Origin: Priestia megaterium
GTDB taxonomy: Bacteria > Bacillota > Bacilli > Bacillales > Bacillaceae_H
Assembly (NCBI GenBank): GCA_008180335.1
Contig: VTEF01000008.1
Span: forward strand, 11,363-75,362
Direction of reading: 5' to 3'
Length of the DNA: 64,000 nt
The translations under genes were made by a program, and so were the position numbers. The notes beneath the pieces are model-generated. The model had not been told where the DNA came from, searched no databases, and saw only the letters and a program-made list of their open reading frames with translations. The number at the start of each line of letters is the position of its first letter. The stretch's first letter is position 1. Below are positions 32,334 to 40,259 of this stretch, in pieces.

Positions 32334-32900
32334 TTACTGAGCTTGCAAAAAGTGCACGATGGTCTCTCCAGTACGGCTTAAAGCCGTTACATCGCCAGAT
32401 GTCTGCACCAGCATAATAGCACCTTCTAGCGCAGACAAGAGTAAAGCCGACGTTTGCGCAACTGGCACATCCTTCCTAAACTCTCCTGACTGAATCCCTT
32501 CCATCAAAAGCTTCTCAATGGTTGCTTGGAGATCTTCAAAAAAGCGCTGGCTGCGTAATTTTACTTCGTCTATCGGCACTGACATTAACGATAAAATAGG
32601 ACACCCCCCTACGCATTCACGTTCTTCTATTTTTTGGGCGAACGTTTCGTAAATTTGCTGAATGCGCTGAGATACAGGCATGCGAGCATTGATAATCTCT
32701 TCCACCATGCTCTGCAGCTCTTGAATTCGGTGTTCTAATACCGAAACAATCAAGTCTTCCTTACTTTTGAAATGATAATAGATGTTTGATTTAGCAACAC
32801 CGCTGGCTAACACAACATCATCCATGCTCGTATTCGCAACCCCTTTCTCCATAAACAGATCAGAGGCGACTGTAATCACTCGAAATCGATTTGTCTTCAT
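32334..32900 (-). CDS. TetR/AcrR-family regulator
   Basis: A 188-residue regulator. The N-terminal helix-turn-helix is clear (TSMDDVVLASGVAKSNIYYHFKSKEDL, residues about 24-50), followed by an all-helical ligand domain. Two Cys residues in ECVGGCPILS (about residues 88-93) could sense electrophiles, as in NemR-type regulators. It is the first gene before the NAD(P)H dehydrogenase on the same strand. A perfect palindrome overlaps its start region and a related site precedes the dehydrogenase, so it very likely represses itself and its neighbour. Confidence 0.9.
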   Translation of the reverse strand: MKTNRFRVITVASDLFMEKGVANTSMDDVVLASGVAKSNIYYHFKSKEDLIVSVLEHRIQELQSMVEEIINARMPVSQRIQQIYETFAQKIEERECVGGCPILSLMSVPIDEVKLRSQRFFEDLQATIEKLLMEGIQSGEFRKDVPVAQTSALLLSALEGAIMLVQTSGDVTALSRTGETIVHFLQAQ

Positions 32901-32926
32901 AATTAGTACTATACAGTACTAATTAT
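32899..32926. promoter_or_regulatory. Perfect palindromic operator at tetR
   Basis: ATAATTAGTACT (32899-32910) and AGTACTAATTAT (32915-32926) are perfect 12-base arms around ATAC, touching the tetR start codon. The inner 18 bases recur before the oxidoreductase gene. Confidence 0.8.
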
Positions 32927-33284
32927 AAGAATGTAAAATTTTTTCAATTTCAATTTATTAGCTGGACTGAAGTGATCTTTCATGATATTTGAAGAACTAA
33001 TTTTATCCCGATTGAACAGGCAGTAATTCCCACGAATTGAAGTTTCATTTTCCTATCTATTAATAATCATTTTAAAACTGAAACAAAAACCAAGTATTTT
33101 ATAGTCTTTTTATCATAGCCACAAAATACTATTATTCTATTTCCCCCTTTAATCTGATATATTTTTACTATATAGTTTAATAACCTCTCGTTAGCTTCTG
33201 TGTTTCTAAAAAACGAATGACGAAGCTGGCATCTACCATAAAAAATACATATTAACATTACTAACGAGATAGAGGAGATAGGAA

Positions 33285-33851
33285 ATGGAAATAAATTATT
33301 GTGGTTCTTGCGGACATAAAGTTGTAAGCGGAGGCCGCTTTTGTGTTCATTGCGGCAGTAAATTATCCAGTGACCGTACAGAGAATAAAGAAGAAAACAA
33401 CACAGTAGCTCATGCAAATTCTGAACATAAAAGACCAGATCAAGCCACTATAAAACAAGCATCAAAGAAAAAGCGGTTGATGTGGCTAGGAGCCTTTGTC
33501 GCCTTCATTGTTATCGTTATGTTTGTTAGAGAAAATGGCTTCGGGAAAGAATCACCTGCGGCAGTCGCAGAAGAATTCATCACTCATACTAAAAACAGTG
33601 ACTGGGACCAAGCAGCAGAACTTGTATTTGATGAGAGTATGATCAGTTATCAAATGATGAGCAACCTTACCCACCGCTACTATTTGGATGGGATGTCGGC
33701 AGAAGTTGATGAGTATAAGGTAATCCGTGAAGAAATTAACGGCGATAAAGCAGTTGTCGATTTCAAGTTGATCTTTGATGATGGAAAAAGAGAAGAAGTA
33801 AGATTTTTAATGATGAAAGACGATAAAAAATGGAAAGTATACCGATATTAA
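33285..33851 (+). CDS. Zinc-ribbon membrane protein with DUF4878-like domain
   Basis: A 188-residue protein. An N-terminal double-Cys zinc ribbon has CGSCG (6-10) and CVHCG (20-24), then a charged linker, one transmembrane helix (about 65-82) and an external NTF2-like domain of about 95 residues (SPAAVAEEFITHTKNSDWDQAAELV ... WKVYRY). That architecture is common in Firmicutes, and its role is unknown. GAGGAGATAGG stands before the ATG. It is convergent with the degenerate PHP gene and shares its terminator. Confidence 0.8.
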   Translation: MEINYCGSCGHKVVSGGRFCVHCGSKLSSDRTENKEENNTVAHANSEHKRPDQATIKQASKKKRLMWLGAFVAFIVIVMFVRENGFGKESPAAVAEEFITHTKNSDWDQAAELVFDESMISYQMMSNLTHRYYLDGMSAEVDEYKVIREEINGDKAVVDFKLIFDDGKREEVRFLMMKDDKKWKVYRY

Positions 33852-33877
33852 GCTGACAAACTCATCACAAACGCAGC

Positions 33878-33911
33878 AAAAAAGACATGGCCAGACAGCC
33901 ATGCCTTTTTT
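33878..33911. terminator. Bidirectional terminator
   Basis: GACATGGC/GCCATGCC stem (33884-33891 with 33898-33905) flanked by A6 on the left and T6 on the right. It separates convergent genes. Confidence 0.85.
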
Positions 33912-34682
33912 CTATGCCCATAACTTAAACAATCGCATTCTTCTAAAGGCTTCAGGTTCTTCCCGGCGCACCGCTCGCCCGTCAACGATAGCTTCGGCGT
34001 TTTCCATAAACGTATACAGCCTTGAAGTTCCGTATTCATCTGATATGACATCGTATGCCTTTGACAAAGAATAATCCCAATAGTTCTTTCCGTTCGCACC
34101 AGATGCAATGACGTGGGCGAGACGATGCTTCATAAATGTAAATGCGGCTTTTCGTTCTTTTTTGCCGTTTAACCCTAAAATACTTCCTGCATTCAGCTGC
34201 GTAATCACGCCTTGTTTGACTAAATCATATAACTTCTCCGGGTCATCGCGAAACGCAGGATAGCATTCAGGTGATTGTAAAATCGGCACAATCCCTTGGA
34301 GCTGTAAGTCATAGAGTACTTGTTCAAGATAAGGAGACACATCTTCATTAGGCAATGAGAGCAATAAATATTTATCGGTGTGATTAAGAGTAAGAAGCTG
34401 CTTTTCTTTATAATGCTGCAGCAGATGAGATGAAACGGGTATAAGCTGACCTGGCAATACGCGAAGAGGAATAAGCGAATCATCTAACCAATCATTCGCT
34501 GCGCTGGCATACAAAAACAGTTCGTGCCGGGAAAAAGTTGAATCCATACAATCAAATACCGGCGTCGCTACAACCGACGTCACCCCGCACTTCACAAGCG
34601 ACCTGGCCATGTTTAAAAAGCCTTGCACTTCCTTTGGTCCACTATCGATATTCGGCAATATGTACGTATGAATATCAATCAC
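33912..34682 (-). CDS. CpsB/YwqE-like PHP protein with degenerate active site (paralogue A)
   Basis: A 256-residue protein that aligns without gaps over its first 200 residues with the intact PHP phosphatase at 51305-52072. Metal-binding and catalytic positions have changed: H5 is kept, but H7 is Tyr, H42/H43 are Val/Phe, E80 is Leu, E109 is Ser, H137 is Ser, R140 is Cys, D195 is Gly and H197 is Asn. Scaffold blocks such as LTLNxTDKYLLL, LYDLVKQG and LAHVIASG remain. A tri-manganese phosphatase site cannot form, so it is probably a pseudo-enzyme, for example a binding or regulatory protein for the tyrosine-phosphorylated kinase. The gene is open and well spaced from a GGAGGAG ribosome binding site, so it is not a pseudogene. 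Confidence 0.8.
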   Translation of the reverse strand: MIDIHTYILPNIDSGPKEVQGFLNMARSLVKCGVTSVVATPVFDCMDSTFSRHELFLYASAANDWLDDSLIPLRVLPGQLIPVSSHLLQHYKEKQLLTLNHTDKYLLLSLPNEDVSPYLEQVLYDLQLQGIVPILQSPECYPAFRDDPEKLYDLVKQGVITQLNAGSILGLNGKKERKAAFTFMKHRLAHVIASGANGKNYWDYSLSKAYDVISDEYGTSRLYTFMENAEAIVDGRAVRREEPEAFRRMRLFKLWA

Positions 34683-34827
34683 TTATACTCTCCTCCTCTA
34701 CAAAGGTTCTACCTCTATCATACGATGTTTCGCAACTTTTCACTATGGGTTTTTCTCGACATTTTCTTCTTAAAAAGAGAAAAAATATACTAGCCAGCCA
34801 AAATTTTGTCATTCTCCCTTTCCACAT

Positions 34828-34853
34828 AAAAAAGCCAGTTCATCTGAACTGGC
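34828..34853 (-). terminator. Terminator after PHP paralogue B
   Basis: A nine-base stem (34834-34842 with 34845-34853). On the minus strand it is followed by six T residues. It ends transcription of the paralogue B gene. Confidence 0.85.
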
Positions 34854-34859
34854 TTTCAC

Positions 34860-35597
34860 TTAAAACAACCCTAAAAATTTTGATTTTTTCACGCGTTCTG
34901 GCGGAAGCATTTGAATTCCTTCACCTTCAACAATTGCTTTTGCATTCTGCATAAACATCTTTGCTTTTTCCTGGCTATACGCTTTTACAATCACTTCATA
35001 CGCTTTATCCAAAGAATAATGACGGTAGGTATCGATAGAAACTCCAGAAGCAATCACATGCGCTAACTGATGCTCAATAAATTGAAACGCTGCTTTCTTT
35101 TCCTTCTTGCCATTTGCCCCTACTATACTATCAGAAGCCAACTGTACAATCGCTCCTTGCTTGACAAGCTGATACAATTCATCTTTATTTTCTAAAAAGT
35201 AAGGATGACGCTCAGGTTCACTAATAATCGGCACAATGCCGTCTAATTGCAATTCGTAAACAATATGCTCTAAATATGTGGGCTTATCCTTTTGTGGAAC
35301 ACCAAGCAACATATATTTATTCGTATCATTAATCGTTAAAAAGCTGCGATTTGCTGTTTGAATAAATCGCTCATTCACCATAACACGCTTTCCAGACACG
35401 ACTTTTAACGGGATAACTTGTGACTCTAATACACGATTTGCTTCATCTACATACATTGAAACAGGTGAGTAATCTGTCTCATGCGGTGCTGCCATGACTA
35501 CTTTAACACCTTGATCTGTTAAAAACTTGGCTGCTTCTTGAAACTCTTTCGTGCTCCCACTTGTCTTTGGCATCATGTATGTGTAAATATCAATCAT
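34860..35597 (-). CDS. CpsB/YwqE-like PHP protein with degenerate active site (paralogue B)
   Basis: A 245-residue paralogue of the PHP tyrosine phosphatases. Both N-terminal metal-binding His residues are Tyr (MIDIYTYMMP). The first of the ATPHH pair is retained (AAPHE, H39). The positions equivalent to E80, E109, H137, D195 and H197 of the intact enzyme are Lys, Gly, Glu, Gly and Ser. One scaffold Arg (EPER) is kept. ATG 35597 follows GGGAG, and the longer frame from 35645 has no site. It has its own terminator and promoter gap, so each paralogue is a separate transcription unit. Catalysis by the classical mechanism is very unlikely. Confidence 0.8.
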   Translation of the reverse strand: MIDIYTYMMPKTSGSTKEFQEAAKFLTDQGVKVVMAAPHETDYSPVSMYVDEANRVLESQVIPLKVVSGKRVMVNERFIQTANRSFLTINDTNKYMLLGVPQKDKPTYLEHIVYELQLDGIVPIISEPERHPYFLENKDELYQLVKQGAIVQLASDSIVGANGKKEKKAAFQFIEHQLAHVIASGVSIDTYRHYSLDKAYEVIVKAYSQEKAKMFMQNAKAIVEGEGIQMLPPERVKKSKFLGLF

Positions 35598-35682
35598 TTT
35601 ATCTTCTCCCTTATACAAAACCACACTTGCCTTAAAGTCTAGCACACTATTAGTATCTCAAATACTGCATATCGAACCAAGT

Positions 35683-35710
35683 AAAAAAGTCTGTCAAAAG
35701 TGACAGACTT
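35683..35710 (-). terminator. Terminator after PHP paralogue C
   Basis: AAGTCTGTCA/TGACAGACTT stem (35688-35697 with 35701-35710), followed on the minus strand by T6. Confidence 0.85.
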
Positions 35711-35753
35711 CCCCTAACATTCCTTTTTCATACAAGTAAGCTTGTTATCACCT

Positions 35754-36521
35754 CTAAAATATTCTTAGAAACTTTTCTTTCTTCACTCGTTCAGGTGGAT
35801 CCTTATATACACTCTGGCCATTAATAATCGCTTCGGCGTTTTCCATTAACATATACATCACCTGAGAGCTATACTGCTTTTTAAGTACATCATACGCTTT
35901 TCGCAAAGAATAGGATCGGTAATTACCTGCATGAGCACCTGAAGCAATTACATGCGCTAATCCATTAGTTAAAAATGTCAGCGCAGCCTTCTTGGCTTTT
36001 CGCCCGTTCTCACCAACGATACTGCTTGAAGACAGCTGAACAATGACTCCTCGCTTGACCAATCTATATAACCGGTCAGGATTGGCGACAAAATGAAAAT
36101 GACATTCTGGCTCACTAATGATTGGTATAACACCGCTGAGCTGAAGCTGATAGGTCACATATTCAATATACGAAGAGAAATCATCCGTTGGAATTTGCAG
36201 CAGCATATACTTGCTGTTCTCATTAATCGTTAACAAATGATTATTTTCATACGAACGATACAAGTTAGGGTGAATGAGTGCTCGCTGCCCAGGCACAATC
36301 TGAAGAGGAAGTGATGCGCGTTGAAGTGTTTCATTTGCAGCTTCTACATAGGTGATAATATTGTGTTTCTCAAATTCGGGATCTTGTCCATCATAAAAAG
36401 GTGTCGCAGCCACAGCAGTTACGCCGTGATCAATTAATGTTTTACTCATCTCTAAAAAAGTTTCAGCAACATTTGGACCTTTTCTAATATTCGGTAAAAG
36501 CGACAGATGAATATCAATCAT
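35754..36521 (-). CDS. CpsB/YwqE-like PHP protein with degenerate active site (paralogue C)
   Basis: A 255-residue paralogue aligned without gaps to the intact PHP enzyme over the catalytic domain. H5 and the last His (H197 in SGAH) are kept. H7 is Ser, H42/H43 are Phe/Tyr, E80 is Arg, E109 is Gln, H137 is Glu, R140 is Cys and D195 is Gly. The C-terminal signature PPERVKKEKFLRIF is shared with the intact enzyme and paralogue B. A and C share CYS in the EPEC position and look closer to each other. It lies between the SGNH-type gene and paralogue B, all on the minus strand. It is probably a non-catalytic partner in the capsule kinase pathway. Confidence 0.8.
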   Translation of the reverse strand: MIDIHLSLLPNIRKGPNVAETFLEMSKTLIDHGVTAVAATPFYDGQDPEFEKHNIITYVEAANETLQRASLPLQIVPGQRALIHPNLYRSYENNHLLTINENSKYMLLQIPTDDFSSYIEYVTYQLQLSGVIPIISEPECHFHFVANPDRLYRLVKRGVIVQLSSSSIVGENGRKAKKAALTFLTNGLAHVIASGAHAGNYRSYSLRKAYDVLKKQYSSQVMYMLMENAEAIINGQSVYKDPPERVKKEKFLRIF

Positions 36522-36663
36522 ACAACATCACTTCCTTTATACTAAGTATATAGACTCATCATATAACTAAAAAACTGAATATTCAACAAATAAAAGTCGA
36601 CAATTTCCTACATATGTAAGTTTTTATCCGTATATCTCAAAATAAAAGAATAAAAGAGATTAT

Positions 36664-36690
36664 AAAAAAACCTGTCATAAAGACAGGTTT
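36664..36690 (-). terminator. Terminator of the SGNH-type gene
   Basis: AAACCTGTC/GACAGGTTT stem just past the stop codon, followed on the minus strand by a T7 run. Confidence 0.85.
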
Positions 36691-37459
36691 AAGATGCTAC
36701 AAAATATTCGGTTAAAAACTCTGCCCACGTCTCGTGGCCTTTTTTATTTGGCTGGCGCTGGTCTTCAGATAAATAGTCTAAAATCTCTTCAGACTTATAA
36801 TCTGGCCAAGCTTCCCAATGGTTCACAAATTCATAGTTGTTTTCTTTCGCAAAGCTTGCTAACTCCTCGACTTCTACTGGATAATTAACTGCATTATAAA
36901 TCGGCTGTGACGGCTGAAGAATCGTCACAACATCTTCAACTTCGTCTGTAACATGCGTCATAATCACATCTAAATTTTCAAGAGTATTCTTAATGCCAAC
37001 AACACCATTATCATTTAATAAAAACGGCTCAAACAACAATACATCTGGTTGGGCTTTAACGATATCCTCGTATGTATCACTGCGCACAAAATCTAACGTA
37101 TTCATCTCTTTGTACTCATAGACTTCAACATCTACTAATGCTTCGCCGTATGCTTCATCTAATTTCTCTGTTAATAAAGCAGGCCAGCCATTTTCACCTT
37201 TAGACGTAGATTGCGATCCGACAATGACAAGCTTCATCGGCTCTCCTGTTTCACTTGCGTCTGCTAGCTTCTCGACAACTCCTTCCGGTAGATTACTAGC
37301 ATAGTCTTCCCAGCTGCCGCCGCGAGCCTTGCTGCTAGATGCACTTGCACTTGTTGCCACTTCTGCTCGTTCTGGTGTTTGATAATTCCAATAAAGCTTT
37401 CCTGCTACAATTGTCGCAATCAGTGCAACAGCTGCCATAACATTGACAATAACCTTCAT
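36689..37459 (-). CDS. SGNH/GDSL-hydrolase-like membrane-anchored protein
   Basis: A 256-residue protein with one N-terminal membrane helix (about 2-22), a Ser/Ala-rich spacer and an external SGNH-type domain. LVIVGSQSTSKGENGWP stands in place of the GDSL block I motif (Gly-Ser-Gln-Ser instead of Gly-Asp-Ser), LLFEPFLLNDN corresponds to block III, and the C-terminal NKKGHETWAEFL carries the catalytic His with an Asp shortly before it (EDQRQPNKKGH). It is probably an esterase acting on O-acyl groups of surface polysaccharide. The altered block I could mean changed activity. It is divergent from the LCP gene. Confidence 0.75.
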   Translation of the reverse strand: MKVIVNVMAAVALIATIVAGKLYWNYQTPERAEVATSASASSSKARGGSWEDYASNLPEGVVEKLADASETGEPMKLVIVGSQSTSKGENGWPALLTEKLDEAYGEALVDVEVYEYKEMNTLDFVRSDTYEDIVKAQPDVLLFEPFLLNDNGVVGIKNTLENLDVIMTHVTDEVEDVVTILQPSQPIYNAVNYPVEVEELASFAKENNYEFVNHWEAWPDYKSEEILDYLSEDQRQPNKKGHETWAEFLTEYFVAS

Positions 37460-37646
37460 ATTCTAACTCCCTTGCTATATCTTTCTTTTTCTCTCCTATT
37501 ATAATATAATTTGGGAGTGATTCTATAAAAAATGATTAAATCTGTCATTTTTTTTGGTAAAATGGAAGAATGAGTGTGTATTTTGTCATATGATGAAAGA
37601 CACATACTATCTAAAAGACAAAATAGAAAAGGAAGAGACCGCAAAT

Positions 37647-38591
37647 ATGGAACAAGAACGCAGACGCAGAAAGCGTAAATCAAAAAAGAAAACAGGATTT
37701 AAAATTGCTCTTACGATTATTCTACTTCTTATTATCGGTGTAGGCGCATATGCATTTTCGGTGTACAGCTCTGTAGCCAATACATTTAACCGTACACATG
37801 AACCGCTAGATCGAACAAAATCAGAAAAGCGTGCTGAAAATGTAAGCTTTTCAGACAAAGACCCGCTTTCAATCTTACTGCTAGGTGTAGACCAGCGCGG
37901 AGCAGATCGCGGACGTTCGGATTCATTGATTCTATTAACAGTGAACCCTGAAAAACAATCTGTAAAAATGGTCAGCATCCCGCGTGATACACGTACAGAA
38001 ATTATCGGTAAAGGTACAAAAGATAAAATTAACCATGCTTATGCATTTGGTGGCGTAGATATGTCGATTAAAACTGTAGAGAATTTCTTAGATGTACCGA
38101 TTGACTACTATGTACAAGTAAACATGGAAGGCTTTAAAGACATTGTCGATGCAGTTGGCGGTGTAACCGTGAACAACAGCTTAGACTTTACCTATGAAGG
38201 CCATCACTTTGAAAAAGGTACCTTACAATTAAATGGCGAAAACGCATTGAAATATTCTCGCATGCGCTATGAAGATCCACGCGGTGACTTCGGTCGCCAA
38301 GAACGCCAGCGCCAAATCATTCAAGCCGTTATTAACGAAGGCGCAAGTATGAAATCACTGACAAACTACGGAAGTATTCTCGATGCAATCGGTGACAATG
38401 TCAAAACGAACTTAACATTTGATGAAATGAAAGAAGTTCAAGCAAACTACAAAGAAGCCCGTCATAACTTAGAACAAATTCAAGTAAACGGTACAGGCGG
38501 AAAAATGAACGGTGTGTATTATTACAACGTACCAGAGTCTGAACGGACAGAGTTATCAACTACACTGCAAGAACATTTAAATCTTAACTAA
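37647..38591 (+). CDS. LytR-CpsA-Psr (LCP) family ligase
   Basis: A 314-residue type II membrane protein. It has a very basic cytosolic start (RRRRKRKSKKK), one transmembrane helix (about 18-40) and an external LCP domain. Family motifs are SILLLGVDQRGADRGRSDSLILLTVNP, VSIPRDTRTEI, INHAYAFGG, DYYVQVNMEGF and ALKYSRMRYEDPRGDFGRQERQRQ. The Arg and Asp residues in these bind the pyrophosphate of polyprenyl-linked substrates. It probably attaches teichoic acid or the capsular/exopolysaccharide made by the neighbouring locus to peptidoglycan. ATG 37647 was chosen over upstream frames because a GGAAGAG site precedes it and the length fits the family. Confidence 0.9.
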   Translation: MEQERRRRKRKSKKKTGFKIALTIILLLIIGVGAYAFSVYSSVANTFNRTHEPLDRTKSEKRAENVSFSDKDPLSILLLGVDQRGADRGRSDSLILLTVNPEKQSVKMVSIPRDTRTEIIGKGTKDKINHAYAFGGVDMSIKTVENFLDVPIDYYVQVNMEGFKDIVDAVGGVTVNNSLDFTYEGHHFEKGTLQLNGENALKYSRMRYEDPRGDFGRQERQRQIIQAVINEGASMKSLTNYGSILDAIGDNVKTNLTFDEMKEVQANYKEARHNLEQIQVNGTGGKMNGVYYYNVPESERTELSTTLQEHLNLN

Positions 38592-38632
38592 AAATAGCCC
38601 CTCTCGCAATGATTGCGAGAGGGGCTATTTTT
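38590..38632. terminator. Strong bidirectional terminator
   Basis: AAAAATAGCCCCTCTCGCAA pairs perfectly with its complement across a short loop (38590-38632), with T5 on either strand. It separates the LCP gene from the convergent kinase gene. Confidence 0.92.
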
Positions 38633-38643
38633 AAACCACTAAT

Positions 38644-39354
38644 TTACACACCATAGTAATAGTAGTAATTGCTTCCTTCTTCTACTTTACGGTTGTTCAA
38701 CACAACACCTAGCAGCTTTCCGTTTGCATTGATTAATAATTCTTTTGCTTTTTGAGCAGCTTCTTTATCCGTCTTTCCACTGCTTACTACAAGAATCGTA
38801 CCGTCTACTTGATTAGCTAAAATTTGTGCATCCGTTACTGCTAACGCAGGCGGTGTATCAAAAATAACCATATCAAACTCACGCTTCATTTCCTTTAACA
38901 GTTCACTCATATAATTAGAGGAAAGCAATTCCGCTGGGTTTGGCGGAATCGGTCCGCTTGTTAAAATGTGCAAGTTCGGCACTTCTGATTGTTGGACCGC
39001 TTGCATTAATGTTGACTGTTTTGTTAACACATTTGTGAAGCCAACATGATTTTCTAACCGGAACGTATAGTGAGCCGTTGGTTTACGCAAGTCAGCATCA
39101 ATTAATAACACTTTTAAATCTTGCTGCGCATACACAGTAGCTAAGTTCGCTGAAGTCGTAGACTTCCCTTCCCCTGGTCCAGTTGATGTTAACACAATTG
39201 ACTTAATGTTATTATCTGCATTCGAAAACTGTACGTTCGTACGAATCGTACGATACTGCTCAGCAATAGGGTCTTTTGGACTATTATGAGCAAGCAGACG
39301 ACGCTGCAGCGTTAACAGTTTATTATTTTTATTTTCTTTATTCTTACGAGCCAA
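38644..39354 (-). CDS. CpsD/YwqD-type bacterial tyrosine kinase
   Basis: A 236-residue cytosolic BY-kinase. Walker A is GPGEGKST (about 62-69), Walker A' is LLIDADLRKP, Walker B is MVIFDTPP, and the C-terminus is a five-Tyr autophosphorylation cluster (SNYYYYYGV). TTG 39354 is preferred (GAGGTGAG just upstream, giving MARKNK as in B. subtilis YwqD). A GTG three codons earlier is the alternative. The start overlaps the end of the CpsC gene. Activity needs the CpsC membrane partner, and the phosphorylated form is normally reset by a CpsB/YwqE phosphatase. It regulates polysaccharide synthesis and other targets. Confidence 0.93.
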   Translation of the reverse strand: MARKNKENKNNKLLTLQRRLLAHNSPKDPIAEQYRTIRTNVQFSNADNNIKSIVLTSTGPGEGKSTTSANLATVYAQQDLKVLLIDADLRKPTAHYTFRLENHVGFTNVLTKQSTLMQAVQQSEVPNLHILTSGPIPPNPAELLSSNYMSELLKEMKREFDMVIFDTPPALAVTDAQILANQVDGTILVVSSGKTDKEAAQKAKELLINANGKLLGVVLNNRKVEEGSNYYYYYGV

Positions 39355-40099
39355 ATGTCTCACCTCGCGTTCTTGCTGATCGAGTAACTGATTCTGCTCG
39401 ACGTGTATTCGTTACTTTTGGTACATCTTTAATGTTCGTAATCACACCGATAACAGGCAATTCAAGAATATTTTCAATATCTTGCTCTGTTTTAAGCGTA
39501 TTATCTAAGTACTCAAGTAAAAGCGCAACCCCTACACCTATCATTAAGCCAACAACAATCGCAATGGCAACATTTAATAATGGCTGCGGCTTCACAGGCG
39601 ATACATCATCTTTTACTTCTGCTTTCGATAAAATGCTTACGTTATCTATGTTCATAATTTTAGAAATTTCAGTTTGAAACACTTCTGCTGTTTTATTAGC
39701 AATTTTAGCTGCGACATGTGGTGATGGATCTTCAACTGTAATTTCAACTACTTGCGAATCCTTTGCGCTACTTACCTGAATTTGTTCATTTAATTCATCA
39801 ATTGTAGCATCCAAATTTAATTCAGTTTGTACTTTATCTAAAATCGCAGGGCTTTTAATAATAACATTATACGTATTAATTAATTGGATATTCGTTTGTA
39901 CTTCATTTGCGTTGTATAATTGTTGATCAGACTTCGCTTGGTTAACAAGTATCTGCGTTTTTGATTCATAAATTGGTGTTAAAACAAAAAAACTGACAAC
40001 TGCACTAATAATTGCAGCAACCATTGTAATTAGCCCAATTAACCAAAGGCGTTTTTTCAGTGTCTGAAACAATTCTTTTAAATTAATTGTTTCTTCCAT
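39344..40099 (-). CDS. CpsC/YwqC-type kinase modulator (Wzz domain)
   Basis: A 251-residue membrane protein with two transmembrane helices (about 19-42 and 173-195) bracketing an external Wzz domain (TPIYESKTQILVNQ, IKSPAILDKVQTELNL). The proline-rich motif before TM2 (VSPVKPQPLLN) and a cytosolic tail rich in Thr and Arg follow. ATG 40099 is set by GGAGG five bases upstream. It is the membrane adaptor that activates the CpsD kinase encoded downstream and sets chain length of the polysaccharide. A promoter with a perfect palindrome lies at 40139-40158, separate from the large biosynthetic operon. Confidence 0.92.
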   Translation of the reverse strand: MEETINLKELFQTLKKRLWLIGLITMVAAIISAVVSFFVLTPIYESKTQILVNQAKSDQQLYNANEVQTNIQLINTYNVIIKSPAILDKVQTELNLDATIDELNEQIQVSSAKDSQVVEITVEDPSPHVAAKIANKTAEVFQTEISKIMNIDNVSILSKAEVKDDVSPVKPQPLLNVAIAIVVGLMIGVGVALLLEYLDNTLKTEQDIENILELPVIGVITNIKDVPKVTNTRRAESVTRSARTRGETFGS

Positions 40100-40138
40100 G
40101 GTGACCTCCAAATACTTTAATAGAATAAAAACAATACA

Positions 40139-40158
40139 GAGTCTATTATAATAGACTC
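40139..40158 (-). promoter_or_regulatory. Perfect 20-bp palindrome at the cpsCD promoter
   Basis: GAGTCTATTATAATAGACTC is fully self-complementary and contains TATAAT. On the minus strand TAGATA lies 17 bases upstream as a possible -35. A repressor bound here would block the -10 of the kinase operon. Two direct copies of TTTTTACATTAA, 19 bases apart, lie just beyond at 40179-40190 and 40198-40209. Confidence 0.55.
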
Positions 40159-40206
40159 AGATAGAGATATCTATAAAGTTTTTACATTAATAAAAACTTT
40201 TTACAT

Positions 40207-40242
40207 TAAAAGCAGCTTAACATATGCTAAACTGCTTTTTTA
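40207..40242 (-). terminator. Terminator of the polysaccharide operon
   Basis: AAAGCAG...CTGCTTT stem with wobble pairs around CATATG, located 18 bases past the rfbD stop, with T-rich sequence on both sides. Confidence 0.75.
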
Positions 40243-40259
40243 TGATTTAACACATACAT

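Noticed and set aside
33067-33417. 116-codon minus-strand frame
   Set aside because: Overlaps the zinc-ribbon gene start and reads through AT-rich intergenic sequence; no ribosome binding site.
34538-34954. 138-codon plus-strand frame
   Set aside because: Spans the gap between two PHP paralogues and includes a terminator hairpin, so it is not coding.
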